Origin: a virus
Reading direction: 5' to 3' (one strand)
DNA length: 44,956 bases
IMG/VR virus record: IMGVR_UViG_3300047562_001971
Span: 1-44,956 of that record
Of this stretch, positions 1 through 6,103 are shown one piece after another. The number at the start of each line of letters is the position of its first letter. The stretch's first letter is position 1. Both the position numbers and the translations under genes were made by a program. Below the pieces are notes generated by a model. That model worked only from the letters and a program-made list of their open reading frames with translations, did not search any database and had not been told where the DNA came from.

Positions 1-93
1 TTCAGAAATAAAATTTATAAAAAATACTGGCATAGAAGATCTTTTAGCATTTATAAAAGCATCTTTTATTTCGTTTTCGGAATAATTTATCAT
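1..93 (-). CDS. Partial hypothetical protein, N-terminus only
   Basis: An open frame starts at an ATG at 91-93 and runs off the left edge after 31 codons, beginning MINYSENEIKDAF. I do not recognise it. A TACAAT -10-like box (102-107) lies 8 nt before the ATG and an overlapping TATAAT at 97-102 is also possible, so it probably has its own promoter. It shows that phage-like minus-strand coding continues beyond the surface-protein gene. Confidence 0.5.
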   Translation of the reverse strand, partial: MINYSENEIKDAFINAKRSSMPVFFINFISE

Positions 94-119
94 ATTATTA
101 TATTGTAAAGTTTATATAT

Positions 120-146
120 AGGTGTATGGGAATTTCCCATACACCT
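120..146 (-). terminator. Perfect 13-bp inverted repeat downstream of the surface-protein gene
   Basis: AGGTGTATGGGAA (120-132) and its exact complement (134-146) flank one base, so the RNA folds into a very stable hairpin (11 bp or more). It begins 6 nt after the stop codon at 152. No clean U-tract follows on the minus strand (ATATATAAAC), so it may act as an intrinsic terminator, a 3'-end stabiliser, or both. It separates the surface-protein gene from the partial gene at the window edge. Confidence 0.65.
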
Positions 147-151
147 AAATA

Positions 152-1312
152 TTACTTAATCAAATTAACCTTTGCAGAAGGGTTTTTCTTATTCCACTTC
201 TTTGCTAATTTATTAAATGCCTTCTTTAGATCCGCAATTGCAGAATCATTATCAGCCTTAACCTTAGCCAATTCTGCAACGTGTGCAGCAGTAGCGTCTG
301 CCAGAGCCTTGTCAGCAGCAGCCTTTGCAGTTACTGCTTCAGCTTTTAGCTTTGCAACTTCAGCATTTGCAGTTACAAGTTCTGCAGCAGCCTTAATCGC
401 AGCAGCGTCAGCCTCAGCCTTAGCATCTGCTAGAGCCTTATCGGCAGCAACCTTATCAGCAGCACGTGCTGCCTTTTCTGCAGCAAGATCTGCTTCTTTA
501 GCGGCTAGTTCTGCAGCAAGATCACGAACTGCAATCTCTGCATATGGTGCTAGTGTACGAGCAGTTAAACCTGCTACGTCAGCAGACTCTCCATCGCCAG
601 CAGTTGTCAACGAGAACTCTACAAGAGAACGTGTTGAAGTTGTTGGAAGGGTTAGCTTAAATTCTGCTACTCCAAAGGTTGAAAGAGTTGCACCAGTTGT
701 AGCGGTTGTTGTTTCAAGCGTTCCACCTGATCCAAATACACGACCAGTAATTGACTTTCCAGAAACCTTGTTTCCGAATACGTCAGTTGCTGTAATTGTG
801 ATGGTCTGCTTTGTTCCAGCGGCACCATTTGCGGGAGCTGATACAGCAAGAGTATTAATCTTGCCGACAGTTCCTTGTACATAATATGTTAGGGTTGTTC
901 CCTGATTTGTCACAACAACAGTACCAATGGCTGTCGTTTTAGTATATACATAAAACGTTGCAGTTGTTCCTGTGCCAGTTGCAATTGTAAGGCTTGATGA
1001 GCCTGAGCTTGCAGTAACTGGTGCAGCAGCAGCATGCAATGCTGATACGATAGTTGCATTTGTAGCAGTTACAGTAACGGATGTTCCTGTATCTACAGTT
1101 GCAACAAACTTCAAAGCATCAGCAGCATCTACTGTGTTGTCAGAAGGTACTGGTAATTGTGCTGGCGTAGCGAGAGCGGAAGCAGTTGTATTCGCAGTTC
1201 CGTTAACGTCTAGCGCAACAGTCATTACAGCAGCACTTGCAGGTGTTGCAATAAGTGTACCCGTAGTCATGGCTGCAACCAAAACTAGAGCGATTTTCTT
1301 GAATGATTTCAT
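152..1312 (-). CDS. Secreted surface (S-layer-like) protein with C-terminal Ala/Lys coiled coil
   Basis: The 386-residue protein has a Sec signal peptide: basic MKSFKK, a hydrophobic stretch, then TPASAA. Residues about 29-260 are rich in Thr, Ser, Ala and Val, as in beta-sandwich surface domains, with one Ig-like segment (TITATDVFGNKVSGK). Residues about 262-368 form a long Ala/Glu/Lys/Asp coiled coil, and the end is KKWNKKNPSAKVNLIK. From memory this layout and tail resemble abundant surface proteins of freshwater acI actinobacteria. Codons are GC-richer (GCA, GTT, ACT) than in neighbouring phage genes, which suggests fairly recent capture from a host. An AAAGGAG site precedes the ATG by 12 nt. 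A role as surface mask, receptor decoy or superinfection exclusion is speculation. Confidence 0.7.
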   Translation of the reverse strand: MKSFKKIALVLVAAMTTGTLIATPASAAVMTVALDVNGTANTTASALATPAQLPVPSDNTVDAADALKFVATVDTGTSVTVTATNATIVSALHAAAAPVTASSGSSSLTIATGTGTTATFYVYTKTTAIGTVVVTNQGTTLTYYVQGTVGKINTLAVSAPANGAAGTKQTITITATDVFGNKVSGKSITGRVFGSGGTLETTTATTGATLSTFGVAEFKLTLPTTSTRSLVEFSLTTAGDGESADVAGLTARTLAPYAEIAVRDLAAELAAKEADLAAEKAARAADKVAADKALADAKAEADAAAIKAAAELVTANAEVAKLKAEAVTAKAAADKALADATAAHVAELAKVKADNDSAIADLKKAFNKLAKKWNKKNPSAKVNLIK

Positions 1313-1362
1313 TCTTTTTTATTTCTCCTTTTATATTCTACAATCTATTGCGATTGAGAATT

Positions 1363-1533
1363 CTATTCTAATTCCCACACTCTTACTTGAAAAGAACAGG
1401 GGTCTCCGCCTTCGTTCCACTCATATTCTTCTTCTGGAAGCATAGGTGGTCCGTCATGTGTATTGCAAAAAACATCTGATATCCAGCCTTTGTCATAACC
1501 AAATTTAATCCAATCATCAAAGTTTAGATCCAT
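1363..1533 (-). CDS. Small acidic hypothetical protein (56 aa)
   Basis: An ATG at 1531-1533 opens a 56-codon frame starting MDLNFDDWIKFGYDKGW and ending FQVRVWELE. It overlaps the end of the thioredoxin gene by about 10 nt, the tight packing seen across this phage. A GGAGGAG stretch lies 10-17 nt upstream. It is rich in Asp, Glu and Trp, with two Cys. I recognise no domain. Confidence 0.65.
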   Translation of the reverse strand: MDLNFDDWIKFGYDKGWISDVFCNTHDGPPMLPEEEYEWNEGGDPCSFQVRVWELE

Positions 1534-1826
1534 TCTTTAATCTCCTCCATCATAATATGTTTAGGCTTGGCACCAATAATTTTTTTTACTGGCTTTCCGT
1601 CTTTAAACAATATGGTGGTAGGGATACTTGTGACATGATGTTCGACAGACTTAATAAGTTCATTGTCGACATTCAATTTTCCCAACCATATTCCAGTTTC
1701 TTGAGAAACTTCTTCAATGATTGGAGAAAACATTTTACATGGCCTACACCATTCGGCCCAAAAATCTATCATTATCAACTTATGTGTTGCTATAATGTCA
1801 TCAAAATTATCATCTGTTACAATCAT
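1524..1826 (-). CDS. trxA: Thioredoxin
   Basis: This is a 100-residue single-domain thioredoxin, a cytoplasmic dithiol-disulfide reductase. The active site FWAEWCRPCK places the redox cysteines at 27 and 30, with the buried Asp equivalent at 21. SIPTT supplies the cis-Pro at 69, and TILFKDGKPV is the typical central strand. The second active-site residue is Arg instead of the common Gly (WCGPC). It overlaps the upstream dimer-glycosylase gene by 4 nt. It could reduce the phage GPx-like protein or a host ribonucleotide reductase, or serve as a polymerase factor as in T7. Host thioredoxin reductase would be required. Confidence 0.93.
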   Translation of the reverse strand: MIVTDDNFDDIIATHKLIMIDFWAEWCRPCKMFSPIIEEVSQETGIWLGKLNVDNELIKSVEHHVTSIPTTILFKDGKPVKKIIGAKPKHIMMEEIKEWI

Positions 1827-2293
1827 AACGCCTCAACATGAGTTGGCCAATAATAGCTGCAGGACACGCAGCAAGTATATCCTAGTTGTCTATAATCCGC
1901 AAACTCTGAATAAAAATAATACTTATCTGGGTCTTTTTCATATAATCTACCCTTGTGAGAGTAATGAAGGCGCTCATCTCCTAGCCACCAAGGAGCTTCT
2001 GATTCAAGCATCATGAAGTTATCTTGATAAATTTGTTCGAACTGTTCCATTGTGCTGTTTTTATAGCCTCTCATGATGATCTCTTTAACGATAGACTCAT
2101 TATATAAGAATAGCCAGTCTTCATGCCCCCGCCACATTTTTACTGCAGGATGATTTTTCCATGCACCAGAACTATAAAGCCCAGCTAAAGACTTTAGCAC
2201 TTGTAAATTTTCAACACTTTGCTTGATTAATCTTTTTCTGTCTAAGTGTTTAGCAGTTTTTGCGAAGTTTTTATGAGGTAAAAAGGTTTGCAT
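1823..2293 (-). CDS. denV: Pyrimidine-dimer DNA glycosylase (T4 endonuclease V type)
   Basis: The 156-residue protein begins MQTFLPHKNFAKTAKHLDRKRLIKQ without a long N-terminal extension. This matches the Pyr_excise family, in which the N-terminal region and an early Arg/Lys cluster contact the UV lesion. In T4 endonuclease V the N-terminal amine is the nucleophile, and here that would be the residue exposed after Met removal. A central HPAVKMWRGHEDWLFLYN segment is typical of the actinobacterial branch. It would excise cyclobutane dimers, so it belongs with the stress genes nearby. A near-consensus promoter with its -10 ending 6 nt before the ATG makes the mRNA probably leaderless. Confidence 0.82.
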   Translation of the reverse strand: MQTFLPHKNFAKTAKHLDRKRLIKQSVENLQVLKSLAGLYSSGAWKNHPAVKMWRGHEDWLFLYNESIVKEIIMRGYKNSTMEQFEQIYQDNFMMLESEAPWWLGDERLHYSHKGRLYEKDPDKYYFYSEFADYRQLGYTCCVSCSYYWPTHVEAL

Positions 2294-2299
2294 AAGTGT

Positions 2300-2328
2300 A
2301 TTCTACTAAATTGATATTATCTAGTCAA
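2300..2328 (-). promoter_or_regulatory. Sigma70-type promoter, leaderless, for the dimer-glycosylase gene
   Basis: On the minus strand TTGACT (2323-2328), a 17-nt spacer and TAGAAT (2300-2305) lie upstream of the ATG at 2293. Only 6 nt separate the -10 box from the ATG, so transcription should start at or within a base of the start codon. No Shine-Dalgarno sequence fits between. Confidence 0.75.
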
Positions 2329-2533
2329 TAGACTTTAATTCTTCAGCAGCGTCATTAAACTTTTGCATAAATAGCTGTATCACAAAGAATGTGGTTTCAC
2401 CTGCATTTTTTGCCATTGCTTCAGAAGATTCTGAATTTTTTTCATTTTCTGGTAAAGCGTTGTACCATTTTTGATAAAGAGAAGCAGAAACCTCTTTAAT
2501 AATTTCTTCTAAAACTGTCATATTATTACCCAT
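2321..2533 (-). CDS. Small helical hypothetical protein (70 aa)
   Basis: The protein is rich in Glu, Lys and Ala and predicted mostly helical, ending FNDAAEELKSID. It overlaps the subtilase stop by 8 nt (ATGGGTAA), so it is probably translated by coupling. An internal Met at codon 5 (2521) is an alternative start. I recognise no domain. The promoter of the next gene lies in and just beyond its 3' end. Confidence 0.6.
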   Translation of the reverse strand: MGNNMTVLEEIIKEVSASLYQKWYNALPENEKNSESSEAMAKNAGETTFFVIQLFMQKFNDAAEELKSID

Positions 2534-3440
2534 TTATAATTTTATCCATATCTATTACTTTTCCTAACATCCCTTTAGAGTTAGTTATTTGATACATGTT
2601 GCTATAAATTAATTTATTTATATCCTTTACATTATATTCTGGATATCTATTTAATATTTTTATAAAATTTGCTGCTGCAATTTGAGTAGAAATAGAGGTA
2701 CCCTTTTGCTTCTCCTCTACCCCTCCTGGGCTAACAACATTGTAGTTTATCTTTTCCCACACGTCTATTAGAGTCTTATCATAATTACTATATTCAGAAA
2801 CCGTACCGTCATCTTCATAACCTCCTACTGCTACAGCCTCTGGTATGCAGGCTGGCCAATCTATTCTGCTATGATCAGACTGATTGCCAGCTGGTAAAAA
2901 TACTGGTATGCCTCTAGCCAGTAGGTACTGAATATAATAATTATTTACAGTAAAAGGGCAATAGTTTTTATATTTTTTACCAAAGTTGTGGCTGCCCTGC
3001 GACATAGAAACAGCTTTTATATTATATTGTTTGTGGTTATCTAATACCCACTTAAGTGCATTAGGTAGGGTTTTAGAGGTAGTAGGTCTTCTTGAACCAT
3101 TGTTATAGTGTCCTATTATTCTGATAAAAACTATATTTAAATCACTATTTGACTTTATGGCAACAGATGTCATTTGAGTTCCATGTTTAAACCCATTAGA
3201 TCTTATTATTTTGTCTGGTAATGAGGCTGCTTTAGGCCCCTCCATAAAAGATTTACCGTTTGAACAGTATGGTCCATCTAGTATGCATACTTCATGAATA
3301 ACTTTTTCTTTAATATCTAAAATAGAGGTATCCAACGCTGTATCTATAATAGCTAAAGATCCAGTATTAGAACTTGCCTTTGAACCATATTGAATTGGAA
3401 ATAGTAATATCAAAATAGTAATAACAAGTATCTTTTTCAT
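2526..3440 (-). CDS. Secreted subtilisin-like (S8) serine protease
   Basis: This 304-residue protein has a signal peptide (MKK plus a hydrophobic core to about residue 20) followed almost at once by the catalytic domain. The S8 triad is visible: Asp33 in AIIDTALD, His86 in NGFKHGTQMTS and Ser249 in KGTSISTQIA. The oxyanion Asn is at 186 (PAGNQSD). No separate inhibitor prodomain fits between signal and Asp33, which is unusual for secreted subtilases. The cluster before His86 contains Cys52 and Cys59, which may pair. Exported to the wall or medium, it could process surface proteins or aid lysis; the substrate is unknown. The promoter is a near-perfect leaderless one. Confidence 0.87.
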   Translation of the reverse strand: MKKILVITILILLFPIQYGSKASSNTGSLAIIDTALDTSILDIKEKVIHEVCILDGPYCSNGKSFMEGPKAASLPDKIIRSNGFKHGTQMTSVAIKSNSDLNIVFIRIIGHYNNGSRRPTTSKTLPNALKWVLDNHKQYNIKAVSMSQGSHNFGKKYKNYCPFTVNNYYIQYLLARGIPVFLPAGNQSDHSRIDWPACIPEAVAVGGYEDDGTVSEYSNYDKTLIDVWEKINYNVVSPGGVEEKQKGTSISTQIAAANFIKILNRYPEYNVKDINKLIYSNMYQITNSKGMLGKVIDMDKIING

Positions 3441-3446
3441 AAGATA

Positions 3447-3475
3447 ATATTACTAAATTATGCGATTACTGTCAA
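3447..3475 (-). promoter_or_regulatory. Consensus leaderless promoter of the subtilase gene
   Basis: TTGACA (3470-3475), a 17-nt spacer and TAATAT (3447-3452) stand upstream of the subtilase, with 6 nt (TATCTT) between the -10 and the ATG. The -35 matches the consensus fully and the -10 at 4 of 6 positions. There is no room for a ribosome-binding site, so the mRNA should be leaderless, as is common in Actinobacteria. Confidence 0.8.
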
Positions 3476-3478
3476 TAG

Positions 3479-3649
3479 TTATTGTTGTGGTGGCAGTCTA
3501 CGTGGATACCATTTTCCAGCATCCATATTTTGTGACTTTAATTCTTGTGCTTGAACAAATCCGTGCATAATTTCATGCATTAAATCTATTTCTATTCTAA
3601 GCTTATACAATTCAAGTTCAAGCTGGTTTATTCTATCTCTGTTTCTCAC
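3479..3649 (-). CDS. Small coiled-coil-like protein (56 aa), GTG start
   Basis: A GTG at 3647-3649 overlaps the upstream TGA in the arrangement GTGA, giving a 56-codon protein that begins VRNRDRINQLELELYKLRIEID. Leu/Ile at heptad spacing suggests a short coiled coil, followed by a Pro-rich end RRLPPQQ. Translation is probably coupled to the zinc-ribbon gene. Its function is unknown. Confidence 0.6.
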   Translation of the reverse strand: MRNRDRINQLELELYKLRIEIDLMHEIMHGFVQAQELKSQNMDAGKWYPRRLPPQQ

Positions 3650-3870
3650 TCTGATCCGTCTCTATCAATAGGCGTTGGTGCCGTTGCAAGTGTACCGCAT
3701 TCGGCACACTCCATGTCTAAGAAATAACTTGCTATCTCAAAGTTATAAAAAATTACTTTTAAGTTCCATACTTCACATCCGCATGGGCATATATGGGTTG
3801 GGACTCCTCTAACATCCATTGATCTACTATAATCTGGATAAAGATCATTAATGTCTTTAGGTTCTTCCAT
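3646..3870 (-). CDS. Zinc-ribbon-like small protein (74 aa)
   Basis: Four Cys in two knuckles, HICPCGCEVW and MECAECGT, separated by about 24 residues, suggest a single zinc ribbon. The N-terminus MEEPKDINDLYPDYSRSMDVRGV is acidic. Such small proteins are common among actinophages with unknown roles. The gene has a likely leaderless promoter at 3877-3905, embedded at the 3' end of the preceding gene. Confidence 0.68.
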   Translation of the reverse strand: MEEPKDINDLYPDYSRSMDVRGVPTHICPCGCEVWNLKVIFYNFEIASYFLDMECAECGTLATAPTPIDRDGSE

Positions 3871-3876
3871 AAAAGA

Positions 3877-3905
3877 ATTATACCTTATACCTCTATTATT
3901 GTAAA
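3877..3905 (-). promoter_or_regulatory. Leaderless sigma70-type promoter of the zinc-ribbon gene
   Basis: TTTACA (3900-3905), N17 and TATAAT (3877-3882) end 6 nt before the ATG at 3870. The -35 box lies inside the 3' end of the Ntn-hydrolase gene. The geometry is the same as for the glycosylase and subtilase promoters. Confidence 0.75.
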
Positions 3906-4451
3906 GGGAGGTTTTACGCTCATAATAAATTTTGATGCCGCTTCTAGCGCTATTCTGACACGTTTACGTGGGGTTTTAATAGAAGATGTTGAGGCAAGTG
4001 ATCCTAGCGCTATTTGCTGTCCGCTTCCTTCAGCATAATAATCAGTACTTAACTCTGATACGTGATAGTCTACATCCATAGAAAATATTCTTCCTGTGTT
4101 TTGAACAGCAATTATTATAATTCCACCCTCATCCCCATCTTCGGTGTTTGAGCCAAATTTTCCGTATCCATTTTCCTGGTAAGCTTCTTTGACAGACTCT
4201 ACAAATTTGGTACGCATGAACTTGTCTAAGTTTTTAAATCCTGCAGTAGGCTTATAAATTGGTGGAGTCCAGTTGTACTGCAATATCTGTCCCATTCTAA
4301 AACTATCAACAAACCCTATACCAAATTGACCTACTTTAAAAACTTTTGGATCTGTTACTTGTAAAACAAGTCCAGACTTATCATCTGATGCGGCGGAGTC
4401 TCCGCCAAGATATACTTTATTTCCATGAGATAGGGCTACTATGCAGGTCAT
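3885..4451 (-). CDS. Proteasome beta/HslV-like Ntn-hydrolase
   Basis: The 188-residue protein begins MTCIVALSHGNKVYLGGDSAAS. This is the N-terminal nucleophile pattern of proteasome beta subunits and HslV: Thr2 becomes the N-terminal nucleophile once Met is removed, and Asp18 occupies the Asp17 position. A Lys in the segment DPKVFK could be the Lys33 equivalent. GIGFVDSFRMGQ and GSGQQIALGSLAS match strands of the fold. Length is close to HslV (about 175). No ATPase partner is nearby, so it may use a host unfoldase, act alone, or not be a protease; related phage proteins are unassigned. Confidence 0.72.
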   Translation of the reverse strand: MTCIVALSHGNKVYLGGDSAASDDKSGLVLQVTDPKVFKVGQFGIGFVDSFRMGQILQYNWTPPIYKPTAGFKNLDKFMRTKFVESVKEAYQENGYGKFGSNTEDGDEGGIIIIAVQNTGRIFSMDVDYHVSELSTDYYAEGSGQQIALGSLASTSSIKTPRKRVRIALEAASKFIMSVKPPFTIIEV

Positions 4452-4458
4452 ATACCCT

Positions 4459-4487
4459 ATTTTACTATTTTAAATATTCCGAGTCCA
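4459..4487 (-). promoter_or_regulatory. Probable promoter of the Ntn-hydrolase gene
   Basis: TGGACT (4482-4487), N17 and TAAAAT (4459-4464) lie upstream of the ATG at 4451 with a 7-nt gap. The boxes are weaker than in the other cases but the spacing is the same. A GGG in the gap is too close to the ATG to be a normal ribosome site. Confidence 0.5.
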
Positions 4488-4788
4488 GCTCCTCGTGCAT
4501 TTCTATATGATTAAGCATTGTCAGGGCATTTTCTAATTCCGCCTTAAGGGCAATTAATTCCTGAATTGAAGAATAATATTTATCCTTCCATTGATTTAAT
4601 TCTTTTTCTAACTGATATAATTCTATTTTTAGGTCTTTTACCTCTAATTTTAGATGGTCTTTTTCTCGCTCTTCCCGCCTTATTTTTTCTTTTTTAGAAT
4701 CTCTAAGCCCTGCAATTACAGCAGTTCCCATACCACTTAAAACAGCCGCTAAAAGCGACAAAACAATTGTCACATAATTAATTTCCAT
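4465..4788 (-). CDS. Membrane-anchored coiled-coil protein (107 aa)
   Basis: One N-terminal transmembrane helix (residues about 5-27, VTIVLSLLAAVLSGMGTAVI) is followed by a basic patch (RDSKKEKIRREEREK) and a long coiled coil to the C-terminus. The positive-inside rule puts the coiled coil in the cytoplasm. The shape resembles small phage membrane proteins, including some spanin-like or Rz-like ones, but the lysis cassette lies elsewhere. A TATAAT box 9 nt before the ATG suggests its own promoter. Confidence 0.6.
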   Translation of the reverse strand: MEINYVTIVLSLLAAVLSGMGTAVIAGLRDSKKEKIRREEREKDHLKLEVKDLKIELYQLEKELNQWKDKYYSSIQELIALKAELENALTMLNHIEMHEELDSEYLK

Positions 4789-4797
4789 TATGTAACA

Positions 4798-4803
4798 ATT
4801 ATA
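4798..4803 (-). promoter_or_regulatory. -10 box upstream of the membrane coiled-coil gene
   Basis: TATAAT within the recurring string AAGGTATAATTG, 9 nt before the ATG at 4788. I see no convincing -35 at 16-18 nt spacing. The predicted leader is 0-3 nt. Confidence 0.45.
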
Positions 4804-4816
4804 CCTTATAATTAAA

Positions 4817-5053
4817 CTAAATTAATAATTCAGACGCTGTAATTTCATTTCCAAGATATCTTTTTTTCTGAATAATATCTTTTACAGTGTCATGTCCGTT
4901 TGATCTTCCTGCTAAAATTACCGCCCATCTTGGTTCGTATTTAGCGTCTATGCATGTCTGGCATAAAAATAAATTAATATTTAAAACAGTTGATTGTTTT
5001 AACGATAGTTTATTTTTACTTTTGTTGCAGGAATAGCACAATATTTTTTCCAT
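4817..5053 (-). CDS. Zinc-finger-like protein (78 aa)
   Basis: Two Cys pairs, ILCYSCNKSK and LFLCQTCIDAKYEP, separated by about 23 residues, make a four-Cys zinc site. The remainder contains a conserved-looking RWAVILAGRSNGHDTVKDII segment. The ATG directly follows the stop of the upstream gene (TAAATG), so translation is coupled. I know no function. Confidence 0.66.
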   Translation of the reverse strand: MEKILCYSCNKSKNKLSLKQSTVLNINLFLCQTCIDAKYEPRWAVILAGRSNGHDTVKDIIQKKRYLGNEITASELLI

Positions 5054-5212
5054 TTACTCTCCTATAAAAAGCAAATCGTCATTTTCCAATAGCTCCTCGT
5101 ATTGGATTCCATCTATTTCATATTTTACCATTGAGGCAAAGGCTCCCATCTTTTCGACAGTGCCGTATACTTGTTCTGATTGTATATATACATTAATTGA
5201 TTGATTTTCCAC
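5054..5212 (-). CDS. Small hypothetical protein (52 aa), GTG start
   Basis: A GTG at 5210-5212, preceded by a strong ribosome site (GAGGGGG, 7 nt upstream), opens a 52-codon frame beginning VENQSINVYIQSEQVYG and ending LLENDDLLFIGE. It overlaps the 3' end of the upstream gene by 20 nt. It looks like a small beta-strand protein rich in Glu and Asp. I recognise no family. Confidence 0.6.
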   Translation of the reverse strand: MENQSINVYIQSEQVYGTVEKMGAFASMVKYEIDGIQYEELLENDDLLFIGE

Positions 5213-5513
5213 CAGGAACCCCCTCAAGTTCGCATCTTACACCGTATGATTCAATCATCTTTTTTACCTTCATAACATAATCTATAACTTCTTCTTTTTT
5301 ACTTCCAGTAAACTGTATAAAGTTATCCTCATATAATCTTAAGGCGAGAAAATCTGGATATTTAACTACATCCATCATGAGAAGCAGTGGCTTCTTTATT
5401 TCTCTAAGTTTCTTTTTCATTTCTTCGTTGTAAAATACTGGCTTGTTAGGTTCACCAGTCCACAGGTTTACTCCATGTTTAAAATGACCTTTGTCATATA
5501 AATTAGAATTCAC
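5193..5513 (-). CDS. Hypothetical protein (106 aa)
   Basis: The sequence is an alpha/beta mixture with the segments KPLLLMMDVVKYPDFLALRL and IDYVMKVKKMIESYG. I recognise no catalytic motif. It overlaps the WhiB gene by 11 nt and the next gene by 20 nt, so it belongs to the operon started at 6095. Many small phage proteins beside WhiB regulators look like this. Confidence 0.62.
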   Translation of the reverse strand: MNSNLYDKGHFKHGVNLWTGEPNKPVFYNEEMKKKLREIKKPLLLMMDVVKYPDFLALRLYEDNFIQFTGSKKEEVIDYVMKVKKMIESYGVRCELEGVPGGKSIN

Positions 5514-5817
5514 TGTGCCTCTTTTTTAATTCTGCCCAAATTTGTTTAGTCTTATGAGAATTTCTCATTTTATCCAATGAACCAGAGCTCAAATATACTC
5601 CGCCCCAAACTCCGTACTCATTATTTTCTATTCCAGATTCATAACACATGTTGATCACTGGGCAAGACAAACATGCTTGATCTATATTTTTAGCTATATT
5701 AATATCTAGTTCATATTTATCAAAAAATAAATTAGTATCTATACCTCTACAGGCAGCTAGATGCCACCAGTTAATAGACTCTTCATCTGTATTTAAATTA
5801 TTTAAAATATTTGACAT
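5503..5817 (-). CDS. whiB: WhiB-family [4Fe-4S] transcription regulator
   Basis: The 104-residue protein has the four WhiB cysteines, Cys23 (AACRG), Cys49 and Cys52 (ACLSCP) and Cys58 (NMC), followed by the G[VI]WGG turn (GVWGGVYL, residues 69-76) that contacts the sigma factor. A basic C-terminal tail (RNSHKTKQIWAELKKR) would bind DNA. WhiB proteins are confined to Actinobacteria and their phages, sense oxygen, NO or redox state through the cluster, and bind sigma-A region 4. Phage copies can dominate the host WhiB2 and affect septation or superinfection. It sits 3' of a consensus promoter. Confidence 0.93.
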   Translation of the reverse strand: MSNILNNLNTDEESINWWHLAACRGIDTNLFFDKYELDINIAKNIDQACLSCPVINMCYESGIENNEYGVWGGVYLSSGSLDKMRNSHKTKQIWAELKKRHSEF

Positions 5818-6031
5818 ATTTTAGCGGAAGAGACCATGTCCCTTTATCGTTAATTGAGATAGTATTTGCTATTCCCCAACTATTATTTCTAAATACACCA
5901 TCTGTATTTGAATATCCGCCTATATCTTTTTTCCATATAATAAAATTATAGTTATCCCAATAGGTATCTACATTTTTATTTGATATTTTTTTACGAAGTA
6001 TCTCTACCCCATTTTCATATAAGTGCAGCAT
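5798..6031 (-). CDS. Hypothetical protein (77 aa), first gene of the WhiB operon
   Basis: The protein contains many aromatic residues (DTYWDNYNFIIWKKDIGGY and WGIANTISINDKGTWSLPL) and looks like a small beta-rich domain. Its gene starts about 28 nt downstream of a predicted TSS and overlaps whiB by 20 nt. I recognise no family. Confidence 0.6.
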   Translation of the reverse strand: MLHLYENGVEILRKKISNKNVDTYWDNYNFIIWKKDIGGYSNTDGVFRNNSWGIANTISINDKGTWSLPLKYVKYFK

Positions 6032-6065
6032 TGGTCCAATTTGTATTGTTTTGTACCTATATACT

Positions 6066-6095
6066 ATTATACAGGAATTAAATAGCGGTTGTCAA
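6066..6095 (-). promoter_or_regulatory. Consensus promoter of the WhiB operon
   Basis: TTGACA (6090-6095), N18 and TATAAT (6066-6071) match the primary-sigma consensus at all 12 positions. Predicted TSS is near 6059, giving a leader of about 28 nt without a strong Shine-Dalgarno sequence. Confidence 0.8.
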
Positions 6096-6103
6096 CTATT
6101 TTA

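Noticed and set aside
126-884. Plus-strand Ala-rich frame (252 codons) opposite the surface protein
   Set aside because: It is the antisense shadow of Ala/Lys-coding repeats, has no ribosome site, and is the opposite strand to every supported gene.
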